A stretch of 64,000 bases of DNA from Solen grandis (Eukaryota; Mollusca; Bivalvia; Adapedonta; Solenidae). A model generated the notes under the pieces. The model did not search any database, had not been told where the DNA came from, and was given only the letters and a program-made list of their open reading frames with translations. Positions 34,200 through 47,544 of this stretch are shown piece by piece. The stretch spans positions 11,832,656 to 11,896,655 of the forward strand of contig CM037795.1 of assembly GCA_021229015.1 (NCBI GenBank). The letters are read 5' to 3'. How positions within the stretch are numbered: the first letter of the stretch is position 1; every line of letters starts with the position of its first letter. The translations under genes were made by a program, and so were the position numbers.

Positions 34200-35085
34200 T
34201 GCTTCAATTACGGTGAAAGCGAAAGTATGATATTTTCTGAAAATTATTACAATTGGGGTTTAAATTCGTATTTTTGATGTAACTTCCTTATACTTTAATC
34301 AATTTCGAAACTCTAGGTACCAAAATAATCGTCTTAAAATTCTCTACATCTCACTTGCTAAATGTATGCAGTTATTTCCAATGATTCTTAAGAAATAAAA
34401 CCTTAATCTCGTAAATACCGGCGAAATCGCTTCAAAATTCTACATGTTTATATTCTTATTTTTGATGTAACTTCCTTATACTTTGATCAATTTCAAAACT
34501 TACGCTTTATGTTTAGGAATATTTTTAATACTTTTTGAGATATAAGCTTTTTAACCTCCTGAAGAATGAAAAAATCATCAAAGCTGTATGCACGAATTTC
34601 GTTTTTTCCCCATAACTCAATGAATATTTGGCCAATCATTAAACTTTAAGCATCAAAAGAACGGTCAGATATTGCTCTACAAATAATATTCATCATCATA
34701 TTTTAAAAAAATAAAAAAATTTCGAGGTATAAACTGTTAAACACACTGGGGGTTACCAAATGTTCCTTTTTCTGTAATAACTCAACCGATTCAATCCCGA
34801 TCATCAAAAACTAAAAATCATCTGAAAGGTCTTTCTAAGCACTACAAATTATACGCATAGTGTCTCGATAGAATAATTACCGTTTTTGAGATATTTAAGG
34901 CCGAAGAAAAACACGATAATTGATATATGACCTTGACCTTTAGGATTTTAAGGAAACGGAAGTAACATGGCTCCATAGAATCTAATACTGCATCTTCAGA
35001 CAAAATTTCAAGCAAATCATACAAAAAATAAAGCCGACAGGGCTTAAAACCCGTTAAGTTTTAATACGAAAGTTTTATTAGCATA
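34200..35085. repeat. Left edge of the right-hand array: degenerate ~180-bp repeats
   Basis: TTTTTGATGTAACTTCCTTA occurs at about 34273 and 34457. The phrase GAGATATAAGC / GAGGTATAAAC / GAGATATTTAAGG recurs at similar spacing to 34890. AAAAAATAAAGCCGACAGGG near 35022 corresponds to AAAAAATAAGGCCTACAGG near 54835 within the array, and similar ~180-bp wording occupies 58010-58330. It is treated as a diverged interior module of the same element family. Confidence 0.5.
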
Positions 35086-35566
35086 ATGACGTCATGTGAC
35101 GTCATATGACGTTCATCCTTTTGGAATGTAAAGAAGACTTAGAGAATAATATTCAGTCTAAATATCAGCTTTCTAACTATTCTGGAAGCGATTTTATACG
35201 CATTTGAAATTTGACGTCATTAGTTCGAATCTTGGATTCGCCATTCAACCTTTGCCTTTTCGAATTTGGAAAAAAGGACACCGGGATGCACAACTAAAGC
35301 CTAACATACACATTCTGTGAAAATTTGATAAAAATCGGTCCAGCAATAATGGCTGTAGACCGCGTACAAACTTTTTCACCCGACGTCAAATCTGACGTTA
35401 TATGACGCCAAATGAATGTGAAATTCATTGCATCCGAAAGCTTTTGGTTTGAAATATATGCCATAAAATTTTCATTGTTCTGAGTCAATGGCAACACCTC
35501 GAAATTAACACAAATATAAGAGGAAGAAAAAAAGAATAATAAGAAGAAGCAGAAGAATAAGAATAA
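35086..35566. repeat. C unit preceding the first hairpin boundary
   Basis: It begins with a TGACGTCATGTGACGTCA cluster, contains the C landmarks ATTTGAAATTTGACGTCA and GCCTAACATACACATTCTGT, has a mid-cluster at about 35383-35410, and ends in the C-type purine tail AAGAGGAAGAAAAAAAGAAT. Confidence 0.75.
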
Positions 35567-37785
35567 CTAGATGTCATTCGTCTAAACGAATGATAGGACT
35601 TTCTGCAACCTGTGTTAATGCAAAAAGCAGGAGATATAAGTTTCATGTAATGACTCACCTCTGGTAGTATTTCATGTTCATGCTGAACAATTGACATTGT
35701 ATTCCGCGAAAAATAAGCCTTTCGTTACGAAGAAAAAAAAATAAGTAGCAGTAGTAGTAGTATGCTTATGACGTCATATGACGTCACGACTCAAAATATA
35801 TGTAGAAATTATGCAGAACTGCAAACTGTGTAAGTTTCAACTTTCTATCTCATCCCGAAGTTCTTTAACCCTAAAATGAAATTTTTGGTCCTATGTTCGA
35901 ATCTTACTTCAGCCACAATACTTCGGTTTTTCGGAATTAAGGTTAGCTGACAAAATATTCACACCTTAGTTTCAAGATGTACCATCTGTAAAAATTTGAA
36001 GAAAATCTGATCATAAATGGCGGCTGTAGAGCGCGAACACCATTTTTCACTATTTTTAGCTCTGACGTCACGTGACGTCATAGGGTGCTGAAAATGCTGT
36101 TGCTCAAAAGCGTATACATTACTGCAATAACTCTGAAATTTTCATTATTCTGAACAACTGGCATCATGTCGAAATCATTGCCCCAAATTAAAAATAAGTG
36201 GTATGCTTATGACGTCCTCTGACGTCACGATTCAAAATATTTGTAGAAATGCTGCAGAACTGCAAACTGTGTAAGTTTCAACTTTCTATCTCATCCTGAA
36301 GCTCTTCAATCCTAAAATTAAATTTTTGGTCCTATGTTCGAATATTACTTCAGCCACAGAACTTCGGTTTTTCAGAATTTCGGTAAGCTGGCAGGATATG
36401 TACACCTTAGTTTCAAGGTGTACCATCTGTGAAAATTAGAAGAAAATCCGACCATAAATGGCCGCTGTAGAGCGCGAACACCATTTTTTAATATTTTTAG
36501 CTCTGACGTCACATGACGTCATAGGGTGCTGAAGATGTTTTTGTTCAAAATCGCATACTTTACTGTCATAACTCTTAAATTTTCATTATTCTGAACAACT
36601 GGCATCATGTCGAAATCATTGCCCTAAAATGAAAATTAAGAAATGTGCTTATGACGTCACATGACGACATTTGACGTCACGACTCAAAATATATGTAGAA
36701 ATTCTGCAGAACTGCAAACTGTGTAAGTTTCAACTTTCTATCTCATCCTGAAGCTCTTTAATGCTAAAATGAAATTTTCGGTCCTATGTTCGAATCTTAT
36801 TTCAGCCACAGAACTTCGGTCTTTCGGAATTAAGGTTAGCTGACAGGATATGTACACCTTAGTTTCAAGATGTACCATCTGTGAAAATTTGAAGAAAATC
36901 CGACCATAAATGACGGCTGTAGAGCGCGAACACCATTTTTCACTATTTTTAGCTGTGACGTCATGTGACGTCATAGGGTGCTGACAATCACTGAAATCAA
37001 AATTTCCTCACGTGACTAATAACCCATAAAAATTTCATCGTCCTAGGACTATTGCAACATATTAAAATAAGCGTTTAGTTAGGAAGAAGGAAAGAATAAT
37101 AATAATAAAAAATGACGTCACGTGACGTCATATGATATTTATTTTCACATAATTGTTAAGACACCCAGAGACCTACTAACTGACAAAATTTCAACTTTCT
37201 ATCTCAAATAGGACAGTTTTTATAAGCATTTAAAAATTGACGTCCTTGGTTCGAATCTTGGATCCGCCATAGATGCTTGGACTTTTCGAATTTTGAAAAG
37301 CCGGACACCGGTTTACACAATAAGAACGTAATATACACATTCTGTGAAAATTTGATGAACATCGGCCCATTAATAATGGCTCTGGACCGTGAACAAACTT
37401 TCGTAGTCAATTTCAAATGTGACGTCATATGACGTCATAGGTTTCTGAAAATCATTGAAATCGAAATTTCAGCATCTGAAGCATGCGGCATTAATTTTTC
37501 ATTGCCCTTCGAAATTTTCAAGATATAGAAATAATCTTGTTAGTATTAGAAATTCATTATCATATAATGACGTTACGTGACGTCATATGACATTTATTTT
37601 CACAAAATGTTTAAAACTCCCAGAGACCTATATACTGACCTAATATCATCTTTTTATCTCAAATAGGACAGATTTTATAAGAATTTGAAAATTTACGACC
37701 TTGGTTCGAATCTTGGAATCGCTATAGCACCTTGGACTTTTCGAATTTTGAAAAACGGACACCGGGATGCACAACTAGAACTTAA

Positions 37786-39340
37786 GGTAGTGGGATCCTA
37801 ATGGACACTTTTGCAAAACTCAATGTTTCTGTTGTGTTTGTAATTTTTATTACATTTCTGACTTTTTTGATAAATTTAAAGACTTTTTACCATCTGAAAA
37901 GGAAAATAATCCCGGTTTTTAAAAGTGACCCTCTCGCCCTGTCAGAGCCTCTGAGACTTCAGACCCTATACATGTTCTAACATAAAAAAAATCATGTTTT
38001 TGATATTTTTTTCTACATCAAACACTATAAATGTGTTTCAAAAACATTAATTTGTAGAATAAAACATTGATTTAAGCTTTTTCTGGTCTAATAATTTTTT
38101 TTGTTTATATATTCCATACATGGTTTAAGAATTATGCATGTTTTTTCTGCTTGTCGATAAACAATAAATCACATTTGGTTCAAAAAAATTTATATTTCTA
38201 ATTCAAGTTTATGGAAATTGTTATTACAATAATTAAACACAATCATTGTGTCACATCCTAACTAAAAATTAGGAAGGTTTACCACACCTAACTCAAGAAA
38301 TGTCATGTTTTATGTAATGACCCCCTTTCCAATCATGGCCGCCAAAAATTGTAGAAATGAGCAAAGGAAATATAAGCCACACTAGCACCAGTAAAATTAA
38401 TAGCACTATAACTCTTAATATGCAAAATGATTGTATTAAGTATAGATAACAAGTAAAGAAATTGGAGCAATGTCAATTGAAAGGTCAAAGGCCAATCTGT
38501 TGTTCATCTCGACATAATCCATAAAGTTCATGAGTAAATAATACCGACAAATACTAAATATTATATTGTAATTTGAAATGCCAAAATTGATGAAATATAC
38601 AATCAAAATGTATACTTTTATGCATTATTAGCTCGTCTGTTTTTCGGAGAAAAAAAAGTCGAGGTATTGTGATCACCCTGGTGTCATAAGCCACACTGTT
38701 GACTTCATTACAGTCGGGGTTTTGGCACATAACATACAAGTACCCTCCCCCCTTCTGTAATTCCCCAACTACATTATATAATGTTAATGGCACTGGCCCC
38801 ATTTTACAGTGTTCACAATACTGTAATTTTTTTTAACAAAACGCCAAACTCCACTAATCGTCTTCCCTCTCTCCACCCACTTCCATTTCCACGACTACGG
38901 TGTTCAATGTTAGGACACTTTTCCACTTTACAGTCCTCTCGGTTACACAATAGCGTATGAGAATAATTGTGATCATATTTTACATAACCATGCAATAACC
39001 TTTCCTTCTTTGGCTTTAAATAACGGCCGAGTTTATCCATGGCCTTCATATTTCCTGACGTGAATGCTAAAATCACAACAATGTCGTCACCGAAAGGACA
39101 TTCCCGAAAATGATTCTTCATATTTTTTTTAAATGTGGCTTTCATGAATTAACAGTTTAAATATAATACACTTTTATGTCCAAACTAAGCTATTTCATAA
39201 CATAATTAAAAAATTAGGAATATCTAAAATATGAAAGTCGATTCCGTGCGTTGCCGAACATTGCAACATCGGCAATAGTCGGAAAACGGAAAATGTCGAC
39301 ATCGGCCGATCGCGGTAAACCTCATTAGGATCTCTCTGCC
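37786..39340 (-). mobile_element. 1.55-kb TTAA-flanked transposon inserted in a B unit
   Basis: TTAA at 37782-37785 and 39341-39344 flanks the insertion. The ends are inverted: GGTAGTGGGATCCTAATG on the left and, reverse-complemented, GGCAGAGAGATCCTAATG on the right (15 of 18 match). Neighbouring B units preserve the empty site, reading AGAACTTAATATACACATTC, so the insertion duplicated TTAA. The interior includes a broken minus-strand coding region. The TTAA target suits Kolobok, Sola3 or piggyBac; the protein remnant looks like the family annotated as Mutator-like transposase N-terminal domain. Confidence 0.85.
38554..39145 (-). pseudogene. Transposase remnant (Mutator-like/Kolobok-like N-terminal region)
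   Basis: Two minus-strand frames, 39145-38813 (110 codons) and 38802-38554 (82 codons), are separated by stops. The first ends GWREGRRLVEFGVLLKKI; the second has GGGYLYVMCQNPDCNEVNSV. From memory, an (R)GRR-V-EL-G-L motif followed by an LY(V)-C-C-x-x-x-N-V zinc-ribbon-like motif is the start of a transposase family frequent in molluscs and cnidarians. Upstream residues with LLCNREDCKVEKCPN may be another cysteine pair. The catalytic domain is missing, so this copy cannot move by itself. Confidence 0.5.
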
Positions 39341-40031
39341 TTAATATACACATTCTGTGAAAATTTGATGAAAATCGGTCCATAAACAGTGGCTGTAGAC
39401 AGCGTACAAACTTTTGTTGCATATTTCAAGTGTGACGTCATATGACGTCATAGGCATATGAATATCATAGAAATCAAAATTTCAGCCGTTTGAAGCATGT
39501 GTCTATAAATTTCATTGCCTTTCGACAATTTCAACATATAGAAATATTCTTGTTAATATTAGAAATACATTATCATATAATGACGTCACGTGACGTCATA
39601 TGACATATATTTTCACAAAATGTTTAAAACATCTAGAGACCTATACCCTGACTAAATATCAACTTTCTATCTTAAATAGGACAGATTTTATAAGCATTTA
39701 AAAAATTTACGACCTTGGTTCGAATCTTGGATTCGCTATAGAACCATGGACTTTTCGAATTTTGAAAAACGGACACCGGGCTGCACAACTAGAACTTAAT
39801 ATACACATTCTGTAAAAATTTGATGCAAATCGGTTCACAAACAATGGCTGTAGACCGCGTACAAACTTTTGTAGCATATTTCAACTGTGACGTCATATGA
39901 CGTCATAGGCATATGAAAATCATAGAAATCAAAATTTCCTCACGTGACTAATAAGTCATAAAAATTTCATCGTCCTAGGAGTATTGCAACATAGAAAAAT
40001 AAGCGTTTAGTTAGGAAGAAAAAAAGAATAA

Positions 40032-42592
40032 CTAGATGTCATTCGTCTAAACGAATGATAGGACTTTCTGCAACCTGTGTTTATGCAAAAAGCAGGAGAT
40101 AGAAGTTTCATGTAATGACTCACCTCTGGTAGTATTTCATGTTCATGCTGAACAATTGACATTATATTCCGCGAAAAATAAGCGTTTAGTTACGAAGAAA
40201 ATCGAAATTTCAGCATCTGAAGTCTGTGTCATTAAATTTTCATACCCCTTCAAACATTTCAATATAAAGAAATAATCCAGTAAATATTAGAAATACATTA
40301 TCATATAATGACGTCACGTGAGGTCATATGACGTTAATTTTCATAAAATCGTTAAGACTCCCAGAGACCTATATACTGACCAAATATCAACTTTCTTTTT
40401 CAAAAAGGACCGCTTTTATAAGCATTTGAAAATTTACGACCTTGGTTCGACTCTTGGAATCGCTATAGAACCTTGGACTTTTCGAATTTTGAAAAACGGA
40501 CAGCGGGATGCACAACTAGAAATTAATATACACATTCTGTGAAATTTTGATGAAAATCGGTTCATCAATAATGGCTGTAGACTGCGTACAAACTTTTGTA
40601 GCATATGTCAATTGTGACGTCATATGACGTCATAGACATATGAAATTCATAGAAATCAAAATTTCCTCAGGTGACTAATAAGCCATAAAAATTTCATCGT
40701 CCTAGGATTATTGCAACATAGAAAAATAATCGTTTAGTTAGGAAGAAAGAAAGAATAATAATAATAAATATATTTAAAATGACGTCACGTGACGTCATAT
40801 GACGTTTATTTTCTCATAATTGTTAAGACACCCAGAGACCTACTATCTGACAAAATTTCAACTTTCTATCTCAAATAGGACAGTTTTTATAAGCATTTAA
40901 AAATTGACGTCCTTGGTTCGAATCTTGGATCCGCCATAGATGCTTGGACTTTTCGAATTTTGAAAAACGGACACCGGTATACACAATAAGAAATAAATAT
41001 ACACATTCTGTGAAAATTTGATGAAAATCGGCCTATTAATAATGGCTCTGGACCGTGTACAAAGTTTCGTAGTCAATTTCAAATGTGACGTCATATGACG
41101 TCATAGGCTTCTGAAAATCATTGAAATTGAAATTTCAGCGTCTGAATCATTTGTCATTAAATTTTCATTGCCCTTCGACAATTTCAACATATAGAAATAC
41201 TCTTGTTAATATTAGAAATACATTATCATATAATGACGTCACGTGACGTCATATGACGTTTATTTTCACAAAATGTTTAAGACTCTTAGAGACCTATATA
41301 CTGACCAAATATCATTGTTCTATCTCAAATAGGACCAATTTTATAAGCATTTAAATATACACGACCTTGGTTCGAATCTTGAATTCGCTATAGAACCATG
41401 GACTTTTCGAATTTTGAAAAACGGACACAGAGATGCACAACTAGAACTTAATATACACAATCTGTGAAAATTTGATGAAAATCGGCCCATTAATAATGGC
41501 TCTGGACCGTGTACAAACTTTCGTAGTCAATTTCAAATGTGACGTCATATGACGTCATAGGCTTCTGAAAATCATTGAAATCAAAATTTAAGCATCTGAA
41601 GCATGCGGCATTAAATTTTCAATGCCCTTCAAAAATTTCAACATATAGAAATAATCTTGTTAGAATTAGAAATTCATTATCATATAATGACGTCACGTGA
41701 CGTCATATGACGTTTATTTTCACAAAATGTTTAAAACTTCTATAGACCTATATACTGACTAAACATCAACTTTCTATCTTAAATAGGACAGATTTTATAA
41801 GCATTTAAAAAATTACGACCTTAGTTCGAATCTTGGATTCCCTATAGAACCATGGACTTTTCGAATTTTGAAAAACGGACACCGGGATGCACAACAAGAA
41901 CTTAATATACACAATCTGTGAAAATTTGATGAAAATCGGTTCACAAACAATGGATGTAGACCGTGTACAAACTTTTGTAGCATATTTCAAATGTGACGTC
42001 ATATGACGTCATAGGCATATGAAAATCATAGAAATCAAAATTTCAGCGTTTGAAGCATGTGTCATTAAATATTCATTGACCTTCGACAATTTCAACATAT
42101 AGAAATATTCTTGTTAGTATTAGAAATACAGTATAATATAATGACGTCACTTGGCGTCATATGACATTTATTTTCACAAAATGTTTAAAACTTCTAGAGA
42201 CCTATATGCTGACTAAATATCAACTTTCTGTCTTAAATAGGACAGATTTTATAAGCATTTAAAAAATTTACGACTTTGGTTCGAATCTTGGATTCGCTAT
42301 AGAACCATGGACTTTTCGAATTTTGAAAAACGGACACCGAGATGCACAACTAGAACTTAATATACACAATCTGTGAAAATTTGATGAAAATCGGTTCACA
42401 AACAATGGCTGTAGACCGCGTACAAACTTTTGTAGCATATTTTAAATGTGACGTCATATGACGTCATAGGCAAATGAAAATCATAGAAATCAAAATTCCC
42501 TCACGTGACTAATAAGCCATAAAAAATTCATCGTCCTAGGGTTATTGCAACATAGAAAAATAAGCGTTTAGTTAGGAAGAAAAAAAGAATAA
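40032..42592. repeat. Array segment 2: L module and five B units
   Basis: CTAG at 40032-40035 with the CTAA-loop hairpin. The L module is fused near 40200 to the end of a B unit, so A units are absent. B units start near 40309, 40779, 41233, 41688 and 42138. A transition tail (CTAATAAGCCATAAAAATTT) lies inside the segment at about 40670-40775 without a following CTAG, suggesting a deleted boundary. Confidence 0.75.
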
Positions 42593-45147
42593 CTAGATTT
42601 CATTCGTTGATACGAATGATAGGACTTTCTGCTAAAATTGAAAAATATTAAGATTAATTCCGTTAGAAAGAATATATATTAAATTCTCTACCTTTTACTT
42701 TTTTTTCCGTATGGACTTATTTTAGTTTTGACGTCACATGACGTCATAGGGTGCTGAAAATTCTTTTGTTCAAAAGCGCATACTTTACTCTCGTAACTCT
42801 GAAACTTTCATTATTCTGAACAACTGGCATCATGTCAAAATCATTGCCCTAAAATGAAAATTAAGAAGTATGCTTATGACGTCACATGACGTCATATGAC
42901 GTCACGACTCAAAATATATGTAGAAATTCTGCAGAACTGCAAACTGTGTAAGTTTCAACTTTCTATCTCATCCTGAAGCTCTTTAATCCTAAAATGAAAT
43001 TTTTGGTCCTATGTTCGAATCTTATTTCAGCCACAGAACTTTGGTCTTTCGAACTTTCGGTTAGCTGAGAGGATATGCACACCTTAGTTTCAAGATGTAC
43101 CATCTGTGAAAATTTGAATAAAATCCGACCATAAATGGCGGCTGTAGAGCGTGAAAACTATTTTTCACTATTTTTAACTGTGACGTCACATGACGGCAGA
43201 GGGTGCTGTAGATGCTTTTGTTCAAAAGCGCATATGTTGCTGTCATAACTCTGAAATTTTCATTATTCTGAACAACTGGCATCATGTCGATATTATTACC
43301 CTAAAATGAAAATTAATAAGTATGCTTATGACGTCACATGACGTCATATGACGTCAGGACTCAAAATATATGTAGAAATTCTGCAGAACTGTAAACTGTG
43401 TAAGTTTCAACTTTCTATCTCATCCTGAAGCTCTTTAATCCTAAAATGAAATTTTCGGTCCTATGTTCGAATCTTATTTAAGCCACAGAACTTCGGTCTT
43501 TCGGAATTTCGGTTAGCTGACAGGATATGCACACCTTAGTTTCAAGATGTACCATCTGTGAAAATTTGAAGAAAATCCGACTATAAATGACAGCTGTAGA
43601 GCGCGAACACCATTTTTCACTATTTTTAGCTGTGACGTCATGTGACGCCATAGGGTGCTGACAATCATTGAAATCAAAATTTCCTCACGTGACTAATAAG
43701 CCATAAAAATGTCATCGTCCTAGGACTATTGCAACATATTAAAATAAGCGTTTAGTTAGGAAGAAGAAAAGAATAATAATAATAATAAAAATGACGTCAC
43801 ATGATGTCATATGACGTTTATTTTCACATAATTGTAAAGACACCCAGAGACCTACTAACTGACAAAATTTCAACTTTCTATCTCAAATAGGACAGTTTTT
43901 ATAAACATTTAAAAATTGACGTCCTTGGTTCGAATCTTGGATCCGCCATAGATGCTTGGACTTTTCGAATTTTGAAAAACGGACACCGGTATACACAATA
44001 AGAACGTAATATCCACATTCTGTGAAAATTTGATAAAAATCGGCCCATTAATAATGGCTCTGGTCCGTGAACAAACTTTCGTAGTCAATTTCAAATGTGA
44101 CGTCATATGACGTCATAGGCTTCTGAAAATCAATGAAATCGAAATTTCAGCGTCTGAATCATTTGTCATTACATTTTCATTGCCCTTCAAAAATTTCAAC
44201 ATATAGAAATAATCTTGTTAGAATTAGAAATTCATTATCATATAATGACGTCGCGTGACGTCATATGACATTTATTTTCACAAAATGTTTAAGACTCCCA
44301 GAGACCTATATACTGACCCAATATCATCTTTCTATCTCAAATAGGACCGATTTTATAAGAATTTGAAAATTTACGACTTTGGTTCGAATCGTGGAATCGC
44401 TATAGAACCTTAGACTTTTAGAATTTTGAAAAATGGACACCGGGGTGCACAACTAGAACTTAATATACACATTCTGTGAACATTTGATGAAAATCGGTTC
44501 ATAAACAATGGCTCTGGACCGCGTACAAACTTTTGTTGCATATTTCAAGTGTGACGTCACATGACGTCATAGGCATATGAAAATCATAAAAATCAAAATT
44601 TCAGCGTTTGAATCATTTGTCATTAAATTTTCATTGCCCTTCGAAAATTTCAACATATAGAAATATTCTTGTTAATATTAGAAATACATTATCTTATAAT
44701 GACGTCACGTGACGTCATATGACATTTATTTTCACAAAATGTTTAAAACTTCTAGAGACCTATATACTGACTAAACATAAACTTTCTATCTTAAATAGGA
44801 CAGATTTTATAAGCATTTAAAAAATTTACGATCTTGGTTTGAATCTTGGATTCTCTATAGAACCATGGACTTTTCGAATTTTAAAAAACAGACACCGGGA
44901 TGCACAACTAGAACTTAATATACACAATCTGTGAAAATTTGATGAAAATCGGTTCACAAACAATGGCTGTAGACCGCGTACAAATTTTTTTAGCATATTT
45001 CAAATGTGACGTCATATGACGTCATAGGCATATGAAAATCATAGAAATCAAAATTTCCTCACGTGACTAATAAGTCATAAAAATTTCATCGTCCTAGGAG
45101 TATTGCAACATAGAAAAATAAGCGTTTAGTTAGGAAGAAAAAAAAAA
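42593..45147. repeat. Array segment 3: short T-type start, A units then B units
   Basis: CTAGATTT at 42593 with hairpin TCATTCGT-TGAT-ACGAATGA. Only ~100 bp of unit-unrelated sequence precedes a partial A unit. A units start near 42877 and 43327, the transition tail lies at 43680-43785, and B units start near 43791, 44246 and 44699. Confidence 0.75.
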
Positions 45148-47544
45148 CTAGATTTCATTCGTTGATACGAATGATAGGACTTTCTGCTACATTTGTTAAA
45201 CACTTAAAAGCTAAAAAAGTAAAAGGATATGAAATTCCAGCCATTAACTTGCTTTTGTATGGCCATAACTTAAATATACTTTGAAAAATATAACCGTTTA
45301 ACTTGGAGGATATGGCAAAAGTAACTGAAAATCATTTTTTTTTATATCGATTTATTTAACTTGGACTATTTTTATAATCTATGTTACAAATCAAATTTAT
45401 TTAAAATGCTTACAATTCGAATTTCATCCTGTAATAATTGCCGAAGACCGCGTAAAAGCTTGTGTAGACAGCGTCAAGTTTGATGTCATGTGACGTCATA
45501 GGCATAAGAAAATCAATGAAATGAAATATTAAGTATCTTGAATATATCAAGTAATTTTTTCATGCTCCTTGCAACTTTGCAACATATAGAAATTAATGCG
45601 TAGATATATTAACATTCTTTTTGACCTTATGATGTCAAATGACATTAATCCTCACAGAATATGAATAAGTCTCAAAGACTAATATTCAGTCCAAATATCA
45701 ACTTTCTAAATCATCTGGAAGCGATTTTATATGTATTTGAAATTTGACGTCAATGGTTCGAAACTTGGATTCGCCATAGAACCATTGCTTTTTCGAATTT
45801 GTAAAAAGGGACCCGGGATACACATAAAGATCGTTACATATACATTCTGTGAAATTTTGATGAAAATCGGTCCAAAAATAATGGCTGTACACCGCGTAAA
45901 ACCTTTTTGTCCTGATGTCAAATCTTACGTGATATAACGTCACATTAATATGAATTACATTGCATTCTTAAGCACATGGATTGATGTACATACCATTAGA
46001 TTTCCATGGTCCTGGGAAGTAAACAACATATTTAAATTAACGCGTATATATCAGAAATTATTTTTGACCTTATGACGTCATGTGACGTTCATCTTCATAG
46101 AATGTAAAGCACTCTTGGAGACTTATATACTATCCAAATATAATATTATATTTCTAACTCATCTGGAAACGATTTTATACGTATTTGAAATTTGACGTCA
46201 ATGGTTCGAATTTTGGATCTGCCATAAAACCTTTGCATTTTCGAATTTGGAAAAACGGACACCGGAATGTACAACTAGACTTTAACATACACATTCTGTG
46301 AAATATTAATGAAAATGGGCCCAGAAATAATGGCTGTAGACCGCGTACAAGCATTTATAGACGACGTCAAGTTTGACGTCAAAAAACGTCATAGTCAAAT
46401 AAAAATTATTGAAAAAAATTTCTATCTGAAGATATGCTATTAAATTTTCGAGGTGCTCGGACGTAAACAACATCTAAAAATTAACATATAAAAATTAGAA
46501 ATTACCTTTCACCTCATGACGTCATACGACGTCATATGACATTTATCTTCAGAGAATGTAAAGTAACCCTTGAGATTCATATTCTGTCCAAATATCATCT
46601 TTCTAGCTCATTTGTAAGCGATTTTATACGCATTTGAAATTTGACGTCAATGGTTCGAATCTTGGATTCGCCATAGAACTATTGCATTTTCGAATTTTGA
46701 AAAGCGGACACCGGAAGGCACACTTAGAGCCTAACATACGCATTCTGTGAAATTTTTATGAAAATCGGCCCAGAAATAATGGCTGTAGACCACGTACAAA
46801 CATTTTTAGACGACGTCAAGTTTGACGTCAAAGCACGTCATAGTCAAATGAAAATTATTGAATTGCAAACAGTTCTATCTGAAGCATATGCTATTAAATT
46901 TTCAAGGGCTCGGACTTGTACAACATATAAAAATTAACACGTAAATATTAGAAATTACCTTTCATCTCATGACGTCATATGACGTTCATCTTCAGAAAAT
47001 GTAAAGTTACCCTTGAGACTTATATTCTGTCCAAATATCATCTTTCTAGCTCATTTGTAAGCGATTTTATACGCATTTGAAATTTGACGTCAATGGTTCG
47101 AATCTTGGATTCGCCATAGAACCATTGCCTTTTCCAATTTTGAAAAACGGACACCGGAAGGCACACTTAGAGCCTAACATACACATTCTGTGAAATATTG
47201 ATGAAAATCGGTCTTGAAATAATGGCTTTAGACCGCGTACAAACTTTTTCACCTGACGTCAAATCTGACGTTATGTGACGTCATATAAATATGATATTCA
47301 TTGCATCCGGAAGCTCATGGTTTGAAATATATGCCATAAAATGTTCATTGTTCTGAGTCAATGGCAACATATCGAAATTAACACAAATATAAGAGGAAGA
47401 AAAAAAGAATAATAAGAAGAAGAATAATAAAAAACAGTACAAACCCAATAGGACTTTCTGCCGAAAGGGCAGAAAGTCCTAATAAAAAAACAGTACAAAC
47501 CCAATATGACTTTCTGCCGAAAGGGCAGAAAGTCCTAATAATAA
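45148..47544. repeat. Array segment 4: T module and C units
   Basis: CTAG at 45148 with a TGAT-loop hairpin. The T module to about 45430 contains GGAGGATATGGCAAAAGTAA, shared with segment 8. C units start near 45640, 46072, 46515 and 46967 (plus a partial one before), with CTTGGATTCGCCATAGAACC. It ends with the AAGAGGAAGAAAAAAAGAAT tail and two palindromes. Confidence 0.75.
47450..47536. repeat. Two palindromes at the end of segment 4
   Basis: AGGACTTTCTGCC-GAAAG-GGCAGAAAGTCCT at 47450-47480 is a 13-bp stem with a 5-nt loop. A second copy with one mismatch is at 47506-47536. Each is preceded by ACAGTACAAACCCAATA. The stem contains the AGGACTTTCTGC that follows the boundary hairpin. Confidence 0.9.

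Larger units (their letters stand above)
35567..40031. repeat. Array segment 1: L module, three A and three B units
   Basis: CTAG at 35567 is followed by hairpin TCATTCGT-CTAA-ACGAATGA and AGGACTTTCTGC. An ~160-bp L module (with GTGTTAATGCAAAAAGCAGG and GACTCACCTCTGGTAGTATT) comes next. A units start near 35765, 36206 and 36650. A transition tail with CACGTGACTAATAACCCATA and TTTAGTTAGGAAGAAG follows at about 37005-37110. B units start near 37111, 37566 and 39579; the second is split by the TTAA transposon. Confidence 0.8.
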
